Shown: piece by piece, positions 33,023 through 41,463 of the stretch
How the letters are laid out: the number at the start of each line of letters is the position of its first letter
Position numbering within the stretch: position 1 is the first letter of the stretch
Source of the DNA: Brevibacterium aurantiacum
GTDB lineage: Bacteria; Actinomycetota; Actinomycetes; Actinomycetales; Brevibacteriaceae
Assembly (NCBI RefSeq): GCF_007558825.1
Contig: NZ_VLTK01000005.1
Span: forward strand, 1-64,000
DNA length: 64,000 bases
Direction: 5' to 3'
Translations under genes and position numbers: made by a program
Notes under the pieces: generated by a model
Database searches by the model: none
The model's input: only the letters and a program-made list of their open reading frames with translations
Told to the model about the DNA's origin: nothing

Positions 33023-34708
33023 TCGAGCCGATGCCCGCTCCACATGTGAGCGGGCATGCTCGATCGCACTGGGCAGATCATCGAAGAGATGCCTCTTGTC
33101 CCTGAGTGCACGAAGGACCCCGACGTGCCGGAACAGATCGACGTGGGAGTCCTTGACTCCCTTGATGAGCACCGTGATCCCGCGGCGTTCGAAGGCGTGC
33201 ACAACCTCGGCGAGGATGCGGGCGCCGGAGGCATCGACGAGTTCGAGCTGGGACATCCGCAGAATCACCACCACGTTTCCGTCCAGCTCCATGACTTCGT
33301 CGAAGATGCGGTCGGATGAGGCGAAGAACAGGGGCCCGTCGAAGCGCACGATCGAGATCGAGTCATCGCCGGGATGTGCGGAGGCTCCGGCGGAGACCTC
33401 TTCGATCGTGACTCCGGTCGTCTGGGAGAGGTTGCGCAGAGCAAAAGCGGCTGCCACGGCCATTCCGATTCCGACGGCGACGATGAGGTCGAAGGAGATC
33501 GTGATCAGCGCGGTGACGATGAAGCCGACGGCATCTGAGCGCGTTGAGCGCATGATGGCTCGGACCGTAGTCAGGTGAACCATCCTCACGGCGGTGACGA
33601 AGAGGACGCCGCCCAGAGCTGCGAGGGGAATCTGCCCCACCGGCGCGGCTGCGGCGAGGACGATGGCGAGCAGGACGAGGGCGTGCACGATCGATGCCAG
33701 CCTGGTGCGACCACCGGCACGGATATTGACAGAGGTGCGGGCGATCGCACCGGTGGCGGGCATGCCGCCGAAGAGTGAAGAGCCGATGGACGCGATTCCC
33801 TGTCCGACGAGCTCCCGGTCGGGACGGCAGGCACCGGAGGCCGACATCGAGGAGGCCACCCGGGCGGAGAGCAGCGATTCGATGGCGGCCAGCGCGGCGA
33901 TCGTTCCCGCAGCAGGCAGCAGCCCGCCGATGGCGCCGAGGTCGATGTCGGGAATGCTGGGCAGCGGCAACGAGCGTGGAATCTCTCCGATGGTCGCGAG
34001 GGGGTTGGAAAGGAGTGCGGCAAGGACCGTGACGATGATGATGCCGACGAGCGATCCGGGGATCGAGGGATGGATCTTCGGCGCGATGACCATGCATGCG
34101 ACGACGATCGCGACCGCCGTCAGCGAGTAGGGCAGATAGGACCAGTCGGCCTCGCCGATGAGCTGACCTGCCGCGACAAGTGCATTCGTGCTGTGCTCAC
34201 CAGGCTGCGCATCGGTCGCCGTCGTGACGAACGGGATCTGCTGCAAGAAGATGATGGCCGCAATTCCCAGGGTGAATCCCTCGATCACTGGCCAGGGAAT
34301 GAAGGAGACCGCACGTCCCAGACGCAGCAGTCCCGCGGCGACGACGATGATCCCGGCGATGAGCGTCACCGCCACCACAGCCTCGGGGCCCTGGGTGGCG
34401 ACGATGGGCACGAGCACGACGGCCATGGCGCCGGTCGGTCCCGAGATCTGGACATGTGAACCGCCGAAGACCGCAGCCAGGAGGCCCGCCACGATCGCCG
34501 TGATCAGGCCCTGCTCCGCGGTGAGTCCTGAGCTCACACCGAAGCCGAGCGCCAGCGGAAGTGCGACGATGCCGACGGTGACGCCGGCGACGAGGTCCTT
34601 CGGCCACGACCGGCGGGTCTCGCTGTAGTCAGAGACGCTGGGCAGCAGTGAGCGTGCCCGTCTCAGGCCGCTGAGTACGGCCGCCGAGGCGGTGGGGGAT
34701 GAGCTCAT
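33017..34708 (-). CDS. SulP-family anion transporter with STAS domain
   Basis: A 563-residue transporter. Residues about 25-430 form the membrane domain with family motifs DLVAGVTVGIVALPLALGFGVSSG, VFGGSHVQISGPTGAM and PATGAIARTSVNIRAGGRT. Residues about 440-545 form a cytoplasmic STAS domain (IVRFDGPLFFASSDRIFDEV, MSQLELVDASGARIL). SulP proteins import sulfate, bicarbonate or other anions; the substrate is not determined by sequence. Its ATG overlaps the stop of the ArsR-type regulator by four bases, so the regulator heads the operon. Confidence 0.9.
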   Translation of the reverse strand: MSSSPTASAAVLSGLRRARSLLPSVSDYSETRRSWPKDLVAGVTVGIVALPLALGFGVSSGLTAEQGLITAIVAGLLAAVFGGSHVQISGPTGAMAVVLVPIVATQGPEAVVAVTLIAGIIVVAAGLLRLGRAVSFIPWPVIEGFTLGIAAIIFLQQIPFVTTATDAQPGEHSTNALVAAGQLIGEADWSYLPYSLTAVAIVVACMVIAPKIHPSIPGSLVGIIIVTVLAALLSNPLATIGEIPRSLPLPSIPDIDLGAIGGLLPAAGTIAALAAIESLLSARVASSMSASGACRPDRELVGQGIASIGSSLFGGMPATGAIARTSVNIRAGGRTRLASIVHALVLLAIVLAAAAPVGQIPLAALGGVLFVTAVRMVHLTTVRAIMRSTRSDAVGFIVTALITISFDLIVAVGIGMAVAAAFALRNLSQTTGVTIEEVSAGASAHPGDDSISIVRFDGPLFFASSDRIFDEVMELDGNVVVILRMSQLELVDASGARILAEVVHAFERRGITVLIKGVKDSHVDLFRHVGVLRALRDKRHLFDDLPSAIEHARSHVERASARS

Positions 34709-35094
34709 GAAGCAGACTCGCTAGCGGACGCGGGGCCGCCTGGAATCTGCGGCAGCGTCTGGGCCTCGGCCAGACGCCCCTCGTCGTCTTCGAGCATCGA
34801 CAGCAGCAGTGACCGGGCCACGGAGAGCAGCTCGGCGGTGCGTCGGTCGGCCAGACGGTAGTAGACATGACTGGCCCGCCGCTCGGATTCGACCAGGCGG
34901 TGTCGGCGCAGAACGGCGAGGTGCTGGGACAGGTGGGAGGCTTCGAGCTCGGTCTCGGACTGCAGGTCGGTGACACTGACCTCCGGAGCACCGGCGAGGA
35001 GTTCGAGGATCCGAATCCGATAGGGGTGGGCCAACCCTTTGAACAGGTTCGCCTTGACCTCGTAGAGAGGGCGCTGCAGGTGACTTAGTGGCAT
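34705..35094 (-). CDS. ArsR-family winged-helix regulator
   Basis: A 129-residue repressor with an ArsR/SmtB winged helix: KANLFKGLAHPYRIRILELLAG, then VSVTDLQSETELEASHLSQHLAVLRRHRLVESERRASHVYYRLA. The ELCVCDL-type metal-binding cysteines are absent, as are other Cys residues, so it is not a classic metal sensor. It overlaps the SulP gene (ATGA), and a 6-bp-arm inverted repeat sits just upstream of its start. I infer autoregulation and control of SulP, perhaps by anion or redox status. Confidence 0.85.
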   Translation of the reverse strand: MPLSHLQRPLYEVKANLFKGLAHPYRIRILELLAGAPEVSVTDLQSETELEASHLSQHLAVLRRHRLVESERRASHVYYRLADRRTAELLSVARSLLLSMLEDDEGRLAEAQTLPQIPGGPASASESAS

Positions 35095-35096
35095 GA

Positions 35097-35112
35097 TGAA
35101 ATCATCATTTCA
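35097..35112 (-). promoter_or_regulatory. Inverted repeat at the start of the arsR-sulP operon
   Basis: TGAAAT (35097-35102) and ATTTCA (35107-35112) with a CATC spacer lie 2-18 bases upstream of the ArsR start codon on the minus strand. No Shine-Dalgarno is visible there. This is a good candidate for the ArsR operator. Confidence 0.5.
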
Positions 35113-35150
35113 CATGATCGCCTGAAGTGGCGAATGGCTCTCAGGCTGAT

Positions 35151-35756
35151 TCAGCGGGAGATGTGTGAGCCCACCTCGGCGGCGATGGACTTCGCCTCGT
35201 CCGATGTGGGTCCTTCGGCGGAGAAGACAGCCCGGCGGTAGTACTGGAGCTCCACGATCGAGTCGAGGATGTCGCCGAGTGCGCGATGGCCGCCATGCTT
35301 CTCCGGGGACTGGAAGTAGGCGCGGGGGAACCACTGCTTGCTCAGTTCCTTGATCGAGGACACGTCGATGATCCGGTAGTGGAGGTGATCGACGAGCTCG
35401 GGCATCTGCTTCGTGAGGAAGACCTTGTCGGTGCCCACTGAGTTGCCGCCCAGCGGTGCCTTGCCCGACTCCGGGACGTGCTTCTTGATGTACTCGAGCA
35501 CCTGGGTCTGCGCCTCGGCGACCGTCGTGCCGGCATCGAGTTCGGTGATGAGTCCGGAGCTCGTGTGCATCTGAGTGACGAAGTCGTTCATGTTCTCCAG
35601 CGCCGCTGCGGAGGGCCTGATGACGATGTCGATGCCCTCGTCGAGGGGGGTGAGGTCGAAGTCGGTGACGACAGCCGCCACTTCGATGAGCTCGTCCCTG
35701 ACTTCGTCGAGGCCGGTCATTTCACAGTCGATCCACACAATTTTGTCGTTGCTCAC
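35151..35756 (-). CDS. orn: Oligoribonuclease
   Basis: A 201-residue DEDDh 3'-5' exonuclease that degrades two- to five-base RNA fragments, including pGpG and the last products of mRNA decay. D10 and E12 (VWIDCEMTGLD), the second-motif Asp region (GNSVGTDKVFL), and HRALGDILDS with the catalytic His and Asp are intact. Length and motifs match E. coli Orn. The start is GTG 35756. It is flanked by divergent and unrelated genes and is essential in many bacteria. Confidence 0.95.
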   Translation of the reverse strand: MSNDKIVWIDCEMTGLDEVRDELIEVAAVVTDFDLTPLDEGIDIVIRPSAAALENMNDFVTQMHTSSGLITELDAGTTVAEAQTQVLEYIKKHVPESGKAPLGGNSVGTDKVFLTKQMPELVDHLHYRIIDVSSIKELSKQWFPRAYFQSPEKHGGHRALGDILDSIVELQYYRRAVFSAEGPTSDEAKSIAAEVGSHISR

Positions 35757-35925
35757 CAGTCCAGCTTAAGGCAGAGTGGCGGCTCTGAGCATTTCGTCTG
35801 GCTGTGCGCACCGACACACGCTGAGTACACGCACAAAACCAATGCGCGCGCAGTGACTTAAACTTGGACTGTCCCACGAGTGAACGTGGGGCCAGAAGAC
35901 ACTTTGTTGAGGGAAGGGTTCGTAC

Positions 35926-37545
35926 GTGCGCTACACACTTGCTGTGATTCTCATGGTGGTGGGTGTCGTTGTCGGAGGCCTCGGTATTCTGCAGAAGACC
36001 CTGTGGGCGCCGGACGACCAGATCACCGCGACCACAGAGATCGATGCAGACACACCGGCCGTCGTCATCGACCCCGGCATGCTCAATCTCTACGAAACCC
36101 CCGCAACACTCGAAGTCAAGGGCTCGGGGGATCTCACGATCGCTCAGGCACCGGCCGAGAACGTCGAGGCCTGGGTGGGCGACTCGGCTTCGGCGCATGT
36201 GACCGGTCTGGCACCCGAGGGCAAACTGACGGTGAAGGCCCAGGACGGCAAGGCCAAGGTGCCCAACCCGGCCGGGGCGGATCTCTGGACCTCCGAAGTC
36301 ACCGGAACCGACTCCGTGACCCTTGATTGGACCGACGACGCGAACCGGACAGGCTTCCTCATCGCCGGCAGCGGTGAGCCGGGCGACGTCAAGACCGTCA
36401 CCATCTCCTGGCCCAGCCATGCGGAGACTCCGTGGGCAATTCCGCTGATGATCATCGGAGGCGCGTTGTTCGTCGGCGGCCTCGTCGTCCTCTTCTTCAA
36501 CCGCAACAGTGCGAAGAAGGAGAAGAACCGGCGCACGGCCCGTCAGGAGCGCCGTCGCAAGTTGGCAGAATACGGAACCGCATTCGCGATCGTTCCGGTT
36601 CTGGCTCTCAGCGCCTGCGGGCCCGAAGAGCTGCCCAAGCCTGAGCCTTCGGAAGCCCCGAGCTCTGCTGCAGCCGGAGTCAATGACGACCAGGCCAAAC
36701 GGATCCTCGACTCCGTGGCCGACGACATCAAAGCCGCCGACAAGGGTACAGACAGCACCGAGCTGAAGAAGAGCGCTGCAGGGCCCGCCCTGCAGCAGCG
36801 CGAGGACGCCTACAAGGTGAAGAAGAAGGTCAAGGATCAGAAGCTGCCGCCGGCAGTGGCCAACGAGAAGGTCGTCGTCAACTACACCGCGGCCACCGAC
36901 TCCTGGCCGCGCATGACCAGTCTCATCACCTCGGCGGGCAAAGACACCCAGCTGCTCGTCCTGACTCAGGAAGATCCACGCTCCGATTACAAGCTGTGGT
37001 CGCAGACCCAGCTGGTCCCGGGCACGGAACTGCCGGAGATCCCCGATGCCAGGCAGGGCTCGCAGCTCCTTGATCCCAAGGCCAAGGACTTCGCGATGAC
37101 ACCAGAGAAGGCTGTGTCCGACTACGCGAAGGCGCTGGGCTCGGGGAAGGACTCGAAGGAAGCGAAGAAGTTCGAGTCCGATGACTTCTCGAAGTCGATC
37201 TGGAAGAACCAGCAGGCGCAGAAGCAGAGCGCAGAAGACGGCAAGGCCGAGGTCAAGTACAAGTACACGCCTGGCAAGGAGATCGTCGCGCAGGGAACTG
37301 CAGGCGATGCCGCTGTCGTCACCGGAGTCATCGAGGCCGAGTCCACGATCTCTCCGGAATCCGTTGACGGACGCACCGGAACTCTGACGCTCTCGAGCCC
37401 ACAGAATGAGCTGACCGGATCCGACAGCACCCAGCAGCCGGTGACGACTAAGACGACTCAGGTCCTGACGTTCCTCGTTCCCAAGGACGGCAAGGCGCGC
37501 CTCATCGGCGGACTGGAGACTCTCAGCGGAGCCGAACTGGAATAG
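35926..37545 (+). CDS. Two-part membrane protein with internal lipobox (paralogue A)
   Basis: 539 residues. The N-terminal part has one helix (LAVILMVVGVVVGGLGILQ), about 140 extracytoplasmic residues (DADTPAVVIDPGMLNLYE), a second helix (PLMIIGGALFVGGLVVLFF) and a basic stretch (RRTARQERRRK). Then, in mid-protein, a second signal-like segment ends in a lipobox (AIVPVLALSAC, C231), followed by about 300 charged residues with a lipoprotein-like domain (VVVNYTAATDSWPRMTSLITSAG, KDFAMTPEKAVSDYAKAL). Read literally, the second half could be lipid-modified after cleavage at C231. Start GTG 35926. A paralogue with the same plan lies at 38709. Function unknown. Confidence 0.7.
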   Translation: MRYTLAVILMVVGVVVGGLGILQKTLWAPDDQITATTEIDADTPAVVIDPGMLNLYETPATLEVKGSGDLTIAQAPAENVEAWVGDSASAHVTGLAPEGKLTVKAQDGKAKVPNPAGADLWTSEVTGTDSVTLDWTDDANRTGFLIAGSGEPGDVKTVTISWPSHAETPWAIPLMIIGGALFVGGLVVLFFNRNSAKKEKNRRTARQERRRKLAEYGTAFAIVPVLALSACGPEELPKPEPSEAPSSAAAGVNDDQAKRILDSVADDIKAADKGTDSTELKKSAAGPALQQREDAYKVKKKVKDQKLPPAVANEKVVVNYTAATDSWPRMTSLITSAGKDTQLLVLTQEDPRSDYKLWSQTQLVPGTELPEIPDARQGSQLLDPKAKDFAMTPEKAVSDYAKALGSGKDSKEAKKFESDDFSKSIWKNQQAQKQSAEDGKAEVKYKYTPGKEIVAQGTAGDAAVVTGVIEAESTISPESVDGRTGTLTLSSPQNELTGSDSTQQPVTTKTTQVLTFLVPKDGKARLIGGLETLSGAELE

Positions 37546-37565
37546 TCCGAACCGGAAGAATAGTC
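37534..37565. repeat. Imperfect in-frame repeat of the paralogue A 3' end
   Basis: GAACTGGAATAGTC (37534-37547) recurs as GAACCGGAAGAATAGTC (37549-37565) with a 3-base insertion. Both contain TAG, 18 bases apart and therefore in frame. Confidence 0.6.
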
Positions 37566-37710
37566 GCAGGCCCGGCGATGTTGATACGTTCTATGCTGGA
37601 TGTCATCAGCTCCGCCCGAGTTTGAGAGGTCCCGACGAACGTCTGGACCGGAGAGCTCCCGACGGACGCGCACCGTAGAAATTCGCACTTCCCGTAACAA
37701 AGGAGACCAC

Positions 37711-38661
37711 GTGTCAATGGATCCCTCGCAGGACAACACGCAGCCCAACCAAGGACTCGATCTGTCCGCGGTGCGCAGCAGAAACCTGCCACATGAGGAG
37801 CGGTCCGGTGGACAAGGACAGGCCGCCGGCGGACCTGCTGACCCGAATGCGGTTGCCGTGCCGGCGCTGACCTTCGACGTCGACGAGGCCAGCTTCACCG
37901 AGGTCGTCGCAATGTCGGATCGGGTTCCCGTCGTCATCGACCTGTGGGCGGACCGGAGTGAAGCGGCCAAGCAGCTCTCGCCGATCGTCCAGCGCGTCGT
38001 CGAATTCTTCGGCGGCCGGCTGGTCCTGGCCAGGGTCGACGTCGATGCCAATCCGCGACTGCAGCAGGCCTTCGGCGTCGAGTCGATCCCGAATATCATC
38101 GCCATCGTCAAAGGTCAGCCTGTCCCTCTGTTCCAAAGTGCACTGCCCGAGCAGCAGGTGAAGGCCTACTTCGATGAGCTGCTCAAGCTCGCCGGAGAGA
38201 ACGGCGTCACCGGACACGCTGTCGTCGCCGGAGCCGAGCAGGAACCAGCAGGTCCTGCCCACCCGGAGGCCGAAGAGGCGCTGAGCCGGGGAGACTTCGA
38301 CACCGCCGAGTCCCTGTTCAAGACGGCTCTGGCCGCGTCACCGGCCGATGAGGAAGCGAAGTTCGGTCTGGCCAGAGCCGGACTCGGCCGCCGTCTCATC
38401 GACGCCGATCCGAAGCAGCTCATCGCCACCGCAGATGCGAACCCGAAAGACACCGAGGCGGCCAAGGCGGCTGCCGACGCAGAGATCGTCGGAGGCAACC
38501 CGAGCAGCGCCTTCAACCGACTGATCTCGCTGATCCGCGTCAGTGCGGGCGACGAGAAGGAAGCGCTGCGACTGCGGGTTCTCGAGCTCTTCGAAGTCCT
38601 GGGTGCGGATGATCCGGCCGTGACCAAGGCACGCACAGCATTGATGAGGGCCTTGTTCTGA
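37711..38661 (+). CDS. Thioredoxin-fold TPR co-chaperone (YbbN/CnoX-like)
   Basis: A 316-residue protein. Residues about 50-150 are a thioredoxin fold (VPVVIDLWADRSEAAKQLSPIVQRVVEFFGGRLVLARVDVDANPRLQQAFGVESIPNIIAIVKGQPV). The active-site CxxC is replaced by DRSE, so it has no disulfide reductase activity. Residues about 180-310 are TPR-like helices (EEALSRGDFDTAESLFKTALAASPADEEAKFGLA). Actinobacterial relatives are holdase/co-chaperone type proteins. Start GTG 37711 has AGGAG six bases upstream; ATG 37717 is an alternative. It lies between the two mid-lipobox paralogues, whose extracytoplasmic location makes a direct partnership uncertain. Confidence 0.85.
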   Translation: MSMDPSQDNTQPNQGLDLSAVRSRNLPHEERSGGQGQAAGGPADPNAVAVPALTFDVDEASFTEVVAMSDRVPVVIDLWADRSEAAKQLSPIVQRVVEFFGGRLVLARVDVDANPRLQQAFGVESIPNIIAIVKGQPVPLFQSALPEQQVKAYFDELLKLAGENGVTGHAVVAGAEQEPAGPAHPEAEEALSRGDFDTAESLFKTALAASPADEEAKFGLARAGLGRRLIDADPKQLIATADANPKDTEAAKAAADAEIVGGNPSSAFNRLISLIRVSAGDEKEALRLRVLELFEVLGADDPAVTKARTALMRALF

Positions 38662-38708
38662 TCCAGAGAATCCGTCTCACCACAGCCATACTGTTCGCGT
38701 TCGCAGCG

Positions 38709-40436
38709 GTGATCGTGGCAGTACTGGTCATCTCCGCGCTGTCCGTCGTCGGCACAGACGAGGTCACGGAGACCAAGGACTTCACGGTCAAGGACGGCGC
38801 CCACGCTGTCGTCCTCGACGAGGCGATCGTTCCCTATTCGGGCACCAACGTGACCGTTGAGGCCGCGAACGCCGACGGCAAGAAGCTGTTCGTCGGCACG
38901 GCGAACGGCGTCGACACCGACAGCATCCTCGACGGGGTGGCGCAGGAGCAGATCAGCACCGTCGAGTTCCCCAACACCGTCGAGCACCGGTTCATCCCCG
39001 GTGACGACGCTCCCGAAGCGACGCTCACCGATAGGGACTGGTGGATCAGCAAGGACACGGGAGAGAAGGTGGCGAAGACCTTCGACCTCGACGCTGACCC
39101 GCAGGTCCTGGTCATCGCCGCCGCGGACGAGGGCGAAAATCTTGATGGAACCACGGTCTCGCTGAAGATGCGAGTGGAGGGAGTCTTGGCTTTGAGCCTG
39201 GTCGGAATCGCCCTGGGCATCATCTTGGCCGGATTCGGCGCCTACTTCTTCCTGCGCTGGTTCAACGGACGCATCCGGCCCGAGAAGAAGAGGTCGGTCG
39301 CCCGAAAGACTGGTCGCGGTCCAGGCCCCGGTGCAGGTCCAGGCCCCGGCGCTGGGACTGACCCCCACGCGCCCATGACGAATACCGGCAGGGTGCGGAG
39401 CTCTCGCCTCGTGAAGAACCCTGGCGGGGCGACGACGCAGCCACCTCGGCGGCCGAACTCACGGGGCGGGCGGTCGCTGCGCATCGTCACAGCCGCGTCG
39501 CTGACTACCGGACTGGCATTGAGCGGATGCACCGCGCTGCCGGTGGCACAGCCGCACAGCCCAGACATCACGCCCTATGAGCGGTCGGCGATGCGCCCGG
39601 GTGAGGCCGGGGAATTCATGACCGCCTACACCGAATCACTCGATGAGATCCTCAACGATGGAGGCAACGACCTCGAAAAGATTCAGGGCGAGCCCCTGAT
39701 CGATCGGACCCGCGCGCAGATGCAGATCGCGAAGAAGGCGAAGCAGAAGCTGCGGGCACCGAACTTCAGCGAGGTCGTCGCCGGCAGCCCGAGCTTCACC
39801 GAGTACCCGATGTGGTTCTACGCATTCGGCACCACAAAAGGGGATGCGAAGCTCACACAGGTCCAGTTGGCCACCCGAGAATCCGCCTCGACCGAGCCGA
39901 TCGTGCGCACTGCCTCCTACATCCCGAGCGATCAGATGCCGACGCTGATGGCCGACGGGAACGGGGCCGTCAAGCCCGGCCCAGAGGAATTCGACAAGGA
40001 GATGACGACGACCGCGGACCAGGTCTCGAAATTCCTCGTCGACGGCAAGGCCGACGCCGCGGATGCCGATGGGCTCAAAGAAGGCGGGTTCAAGGACTTC
40101 AGGGGCTACCTGGGTGACCTGCGGGGCAAGGACTCGGGATTCGACAAGGTCGATATCTCCTGCAAGCCCTATGAGAAGCTCGACTTCACCTCGATGACCC
40201 TGAGTACCGAGCACGGTGCCATCGGAATGGGCGAGGTCCGCTGCACCCTGACGATCGAGGTCCCTGACGACTATTCGGTCGACCTTGGCGACACCATCGA
40301 AGCGGTGAAGACCAACGACAAGGATGGAAACACCGTCAAGGTCGACACCGCCCACCCATATGTGCTGATGAAGACCGGCGATGAGCTGAGCGCCGTGGCC
40401 ACCGACTGGAATGTGCTGTCCTCACGCATCGAGTGA
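38709..40436 (+). CDS. Two-part membrane protein with internal lipobox (paralogue B); likely starts at CTG 38658
   Basis: 575 residues from the first usual start codon (GTG 38709). The plan is as in paralogue A: N-terminal helix, exposed domain (HAVVLDEAIVPYSGTNVTVEAAN), second helix (LVGIALGIILAGFGAYFFL), a cytoplasmic Pro/Gly-rich stretch of PGPGAG repeats with Arg/Lys, then a signal-like segment with lipobox LALSGC (C274) and about 300 exported residues. From GTG 38709 the first helix is cut short and lacks a basic end. The frame is open further upstream, and CTG 38658 gives IQRIRLTTAILFAFAAVIVAV, a complete anchor. It overlaps the previous stop as CTGA, with GAGGG seven bases before. No ATG, GTG or TTG fits there. 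Function unknown. Confidence 0.65.
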   Translation: MIVAVLVISALSVVGTDEVTETKDFTVKDGAHAVVLDEAIVPYSGTNVTVEAANADGKKLFVGTANGVDTDSILDGVAQEQISTVEFPNTVEHRFIPGDDAPEATLTDRDWWISKDTGEKVAKTFDLDADPQVLVIAAADEGENLDGTTVSLKMRVEGVLALSLVGIALGIILAGFGAYFFLRWFNGRIRPEKKRSVARKTGRGPGPGAGPGPGAGTDPHAPMTNTGRVRSSRLVKNPGGATTQPPRRPNSRGGRSLRIVTAASLTTGLALSGCTALPVAQPHSPDITPYERSAMRPGEAGEFMTAYTESLDEILNDGGNDLEKIQGEPLIDRTRAQMQIAKKAKQKLRAPNFSEVVAGSPSFTEYPMWFYAFGTTKGDAKLTQVQLATRESASTEPIVRTASYIPSDQMPTLMADGNGAVKPGPEEFDKEMTTTADQVSKFLVDGKADAADADGLKEGGFKDFRGYLGDLRGKDSGFDKVDISCKPYEKLDFTSMTLSTEHGAIGMGEVRCTLTIEVPDDYSVDLGDTIEAVKTNDKDGNTVKVDTAHPYVLMKTGDELSAVATDWNVLSSRIE

Positions 40437-40464
40437 CCGCAGGCCTCTTCACGCATCGAGTGAC
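40422..40464. repeat. 16-bp exact in-frame repeat of the paralogue B 3' end
   Basis: TCACGCATCGAGTGAC occurs at 40422-40437 (containing the stop) and at 40449-40464, period 27. The second TGA is therefore in frame with the first and would catch readthrough. Confidence 0.9.
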
Positions 40465-40472
40465 AGAACTTG

Positions 40473-40500
40473 GTCAGGCCCCACCGAGGTGGGGCCTGAC
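40473..40500. terminator. Bidirectional terminator after paralogue B
   Basis: Perfect 12-bp stem GTCAGGCCCCAC (40473-40484) / GTGGGGCCTGAC (40489-40500), loop CGAG, flanked by TT on the plus side. It lies between convergent genes. Confidence 0.8.
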
Positions 40501-40503
40501 TTC

Positions 40504-40992
40504 TCAGCTGGTGCGGGTTCTGCGCCCCACGAGGTAGAGCCACCACAATCCGACGAGGGGCAGGATGAGCGGGATGAACCCGTAGCCGCTGCCGAAGGAT
40601 GACCACACGGAGGGCTTGGCGAAGTCCTCCGGATGGGTGAAGCTGAGGATGCCGACGATGATGACGCCTGCGAACTCGACGAGGCAGGCGCCGATCGCGA
40701 TCCGGTGTGAGGCGCGGTTGCCGATGACCAGGCAGATCGTGGCCACGATGTAGATGACGGCGGCGATCACGGACAGCGAGTACGCGACCGGGGCCACGTC
40801 GAACTCACGGATGACCTGGTAGCCGGCGCGTGCGGTCGCCGAGAGCGCGAAGACCCCGTAGACGGCCGTCAGAGCCCGGCCCGGTCCGGTGTGCATCGCC
40901 GAGAACGGTGAGCGGTTGCGCTTCGCGGCCCGTTCCTGCTTCGCCGAGGCGGCCGCTGAGCGCGCACCGGCATCGTCGTTTCGCTTCTTCAC
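40504..40992 (-). CDS. Membrane protein of unknown function, four helices
   Basis: About 162 residues. A basic N-terminal stretch (KKRNDDAGARSAAASAKQ) is followed by four hydrophobic segments (ALTAVYGVFALSATARAGYQVI, YSLSVIAAVIYIVATICLVIG, IAIGACLVEFAGVIIVGILSF, FIPLILPLVGLWWLYLVG). It resembles small actinobacterial membrane proteins found next to orn/ligA-type regions, but no function is known. GTG 40992 overlaps the stop of the upstream membrane-protein gene as GTGA; TTG 40998 is a weaker alternative. Confidence 0.75.
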   Translation of the reverse strand: MKKRNDDAGARSAAASAKQERAAKRNRSPFSAMHTGPGRALTAVYGVFALSATARAGYQVIREFDVAPVAYSLSVIAAVIYIVATICLVIGNRASHRIAIGACLVEFAGVIIVGILSFTHPEDFAKPSVWSSFGSGYGFIPLILPLVGLWWLYLVGRRTRTS

Positions 40993-41339
40993 TGCCAAAT
41001 CTGGTCCAATCTCTCGATCATGACGATCACCGTCAGTCCTGCTGCTGCGAGGACTCCCGGCCCCCAGCGGCTCAGTTCCGCGAACGCCCAGAAGCCGGCT
41101 AGTGCCATGACGAGGATCGCGGTGATGACGTAGCCGAAGTACAGGAGCGGATCGATGCCCTGGGTCGACCCGAATGTGGCGATCGAGAGCACCAGCTGCA
41201 CGATGAGCAGCAGCAGAAGCACAGCGGTCGCGCCGAGCAGCAGTTTGCCGGCGGGGCGGTTGCGAATGGTCTCGATGATCGACCAGATGGCCAGGACGGC
41301 GGATACGGCATAGAGCACGATGGTGAAAACGGTGAACAC
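40989..41339 (-). CDS. Small membrane protein of unknown function, four helices
   Basis: 116 residues, hydrophobic throughout (FTIVLYAVSAVLAIWSIIETI, LLLGATAVLLLLLIVQLVLSIA, LLYFGYVITAILVMALAGFWAF, GVLAAAGLTVIVMIERL). No motif is recognised. Start GTG 41339. It heads a two-gene operon with the 40504-40992 gene through a GTGA overlap and is divergent from the cysteine desulfurase gene, sharing about 124 bases of upstream DNA. Confidence 0.75.
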   Translation of the reverse strand: MFTVFTIVLYAVSAVLAIWSIIETIRNRPAGKLLLGATAVLLLLLIVQLVLSIATFGSTQGIDPLLYFGYVITAILVMALAGFWAFAELSRWGPGVLAAAGLTVIVMIERLDQIWQ

Positions 41340-41450
41340 CCGGCCCAGTTTAGTCGGCGTGAACGTGGCCCCGGAACTTCAGGTGCCCGGTGGTGGCCCG
41401 GTATCGGGTGAGATGCGGCACTGATCCTGGCCGAAGTGCCCTTCACGGCC

Positions 41451-41456
41451 TAAAAT
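41451..41456 (+). promoter_or_regulatory. -10 element for leaderless desulfurase transcript
   Basis: TAAAAT ends seven bases before GTG 41464, and no Shine-Dalgarno is present. Transcription would start at or very near the start codon. A good -35 is not visible. Confidence 0.45.
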
Positions 41457-41463
41457 AGGCAGA

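Noticed and set aside
38166..39368. 400-codon minus-strand frame
   Set aside because: Antisense to the thioredoxin-TPR gene and paralogue B; no supporting signal.
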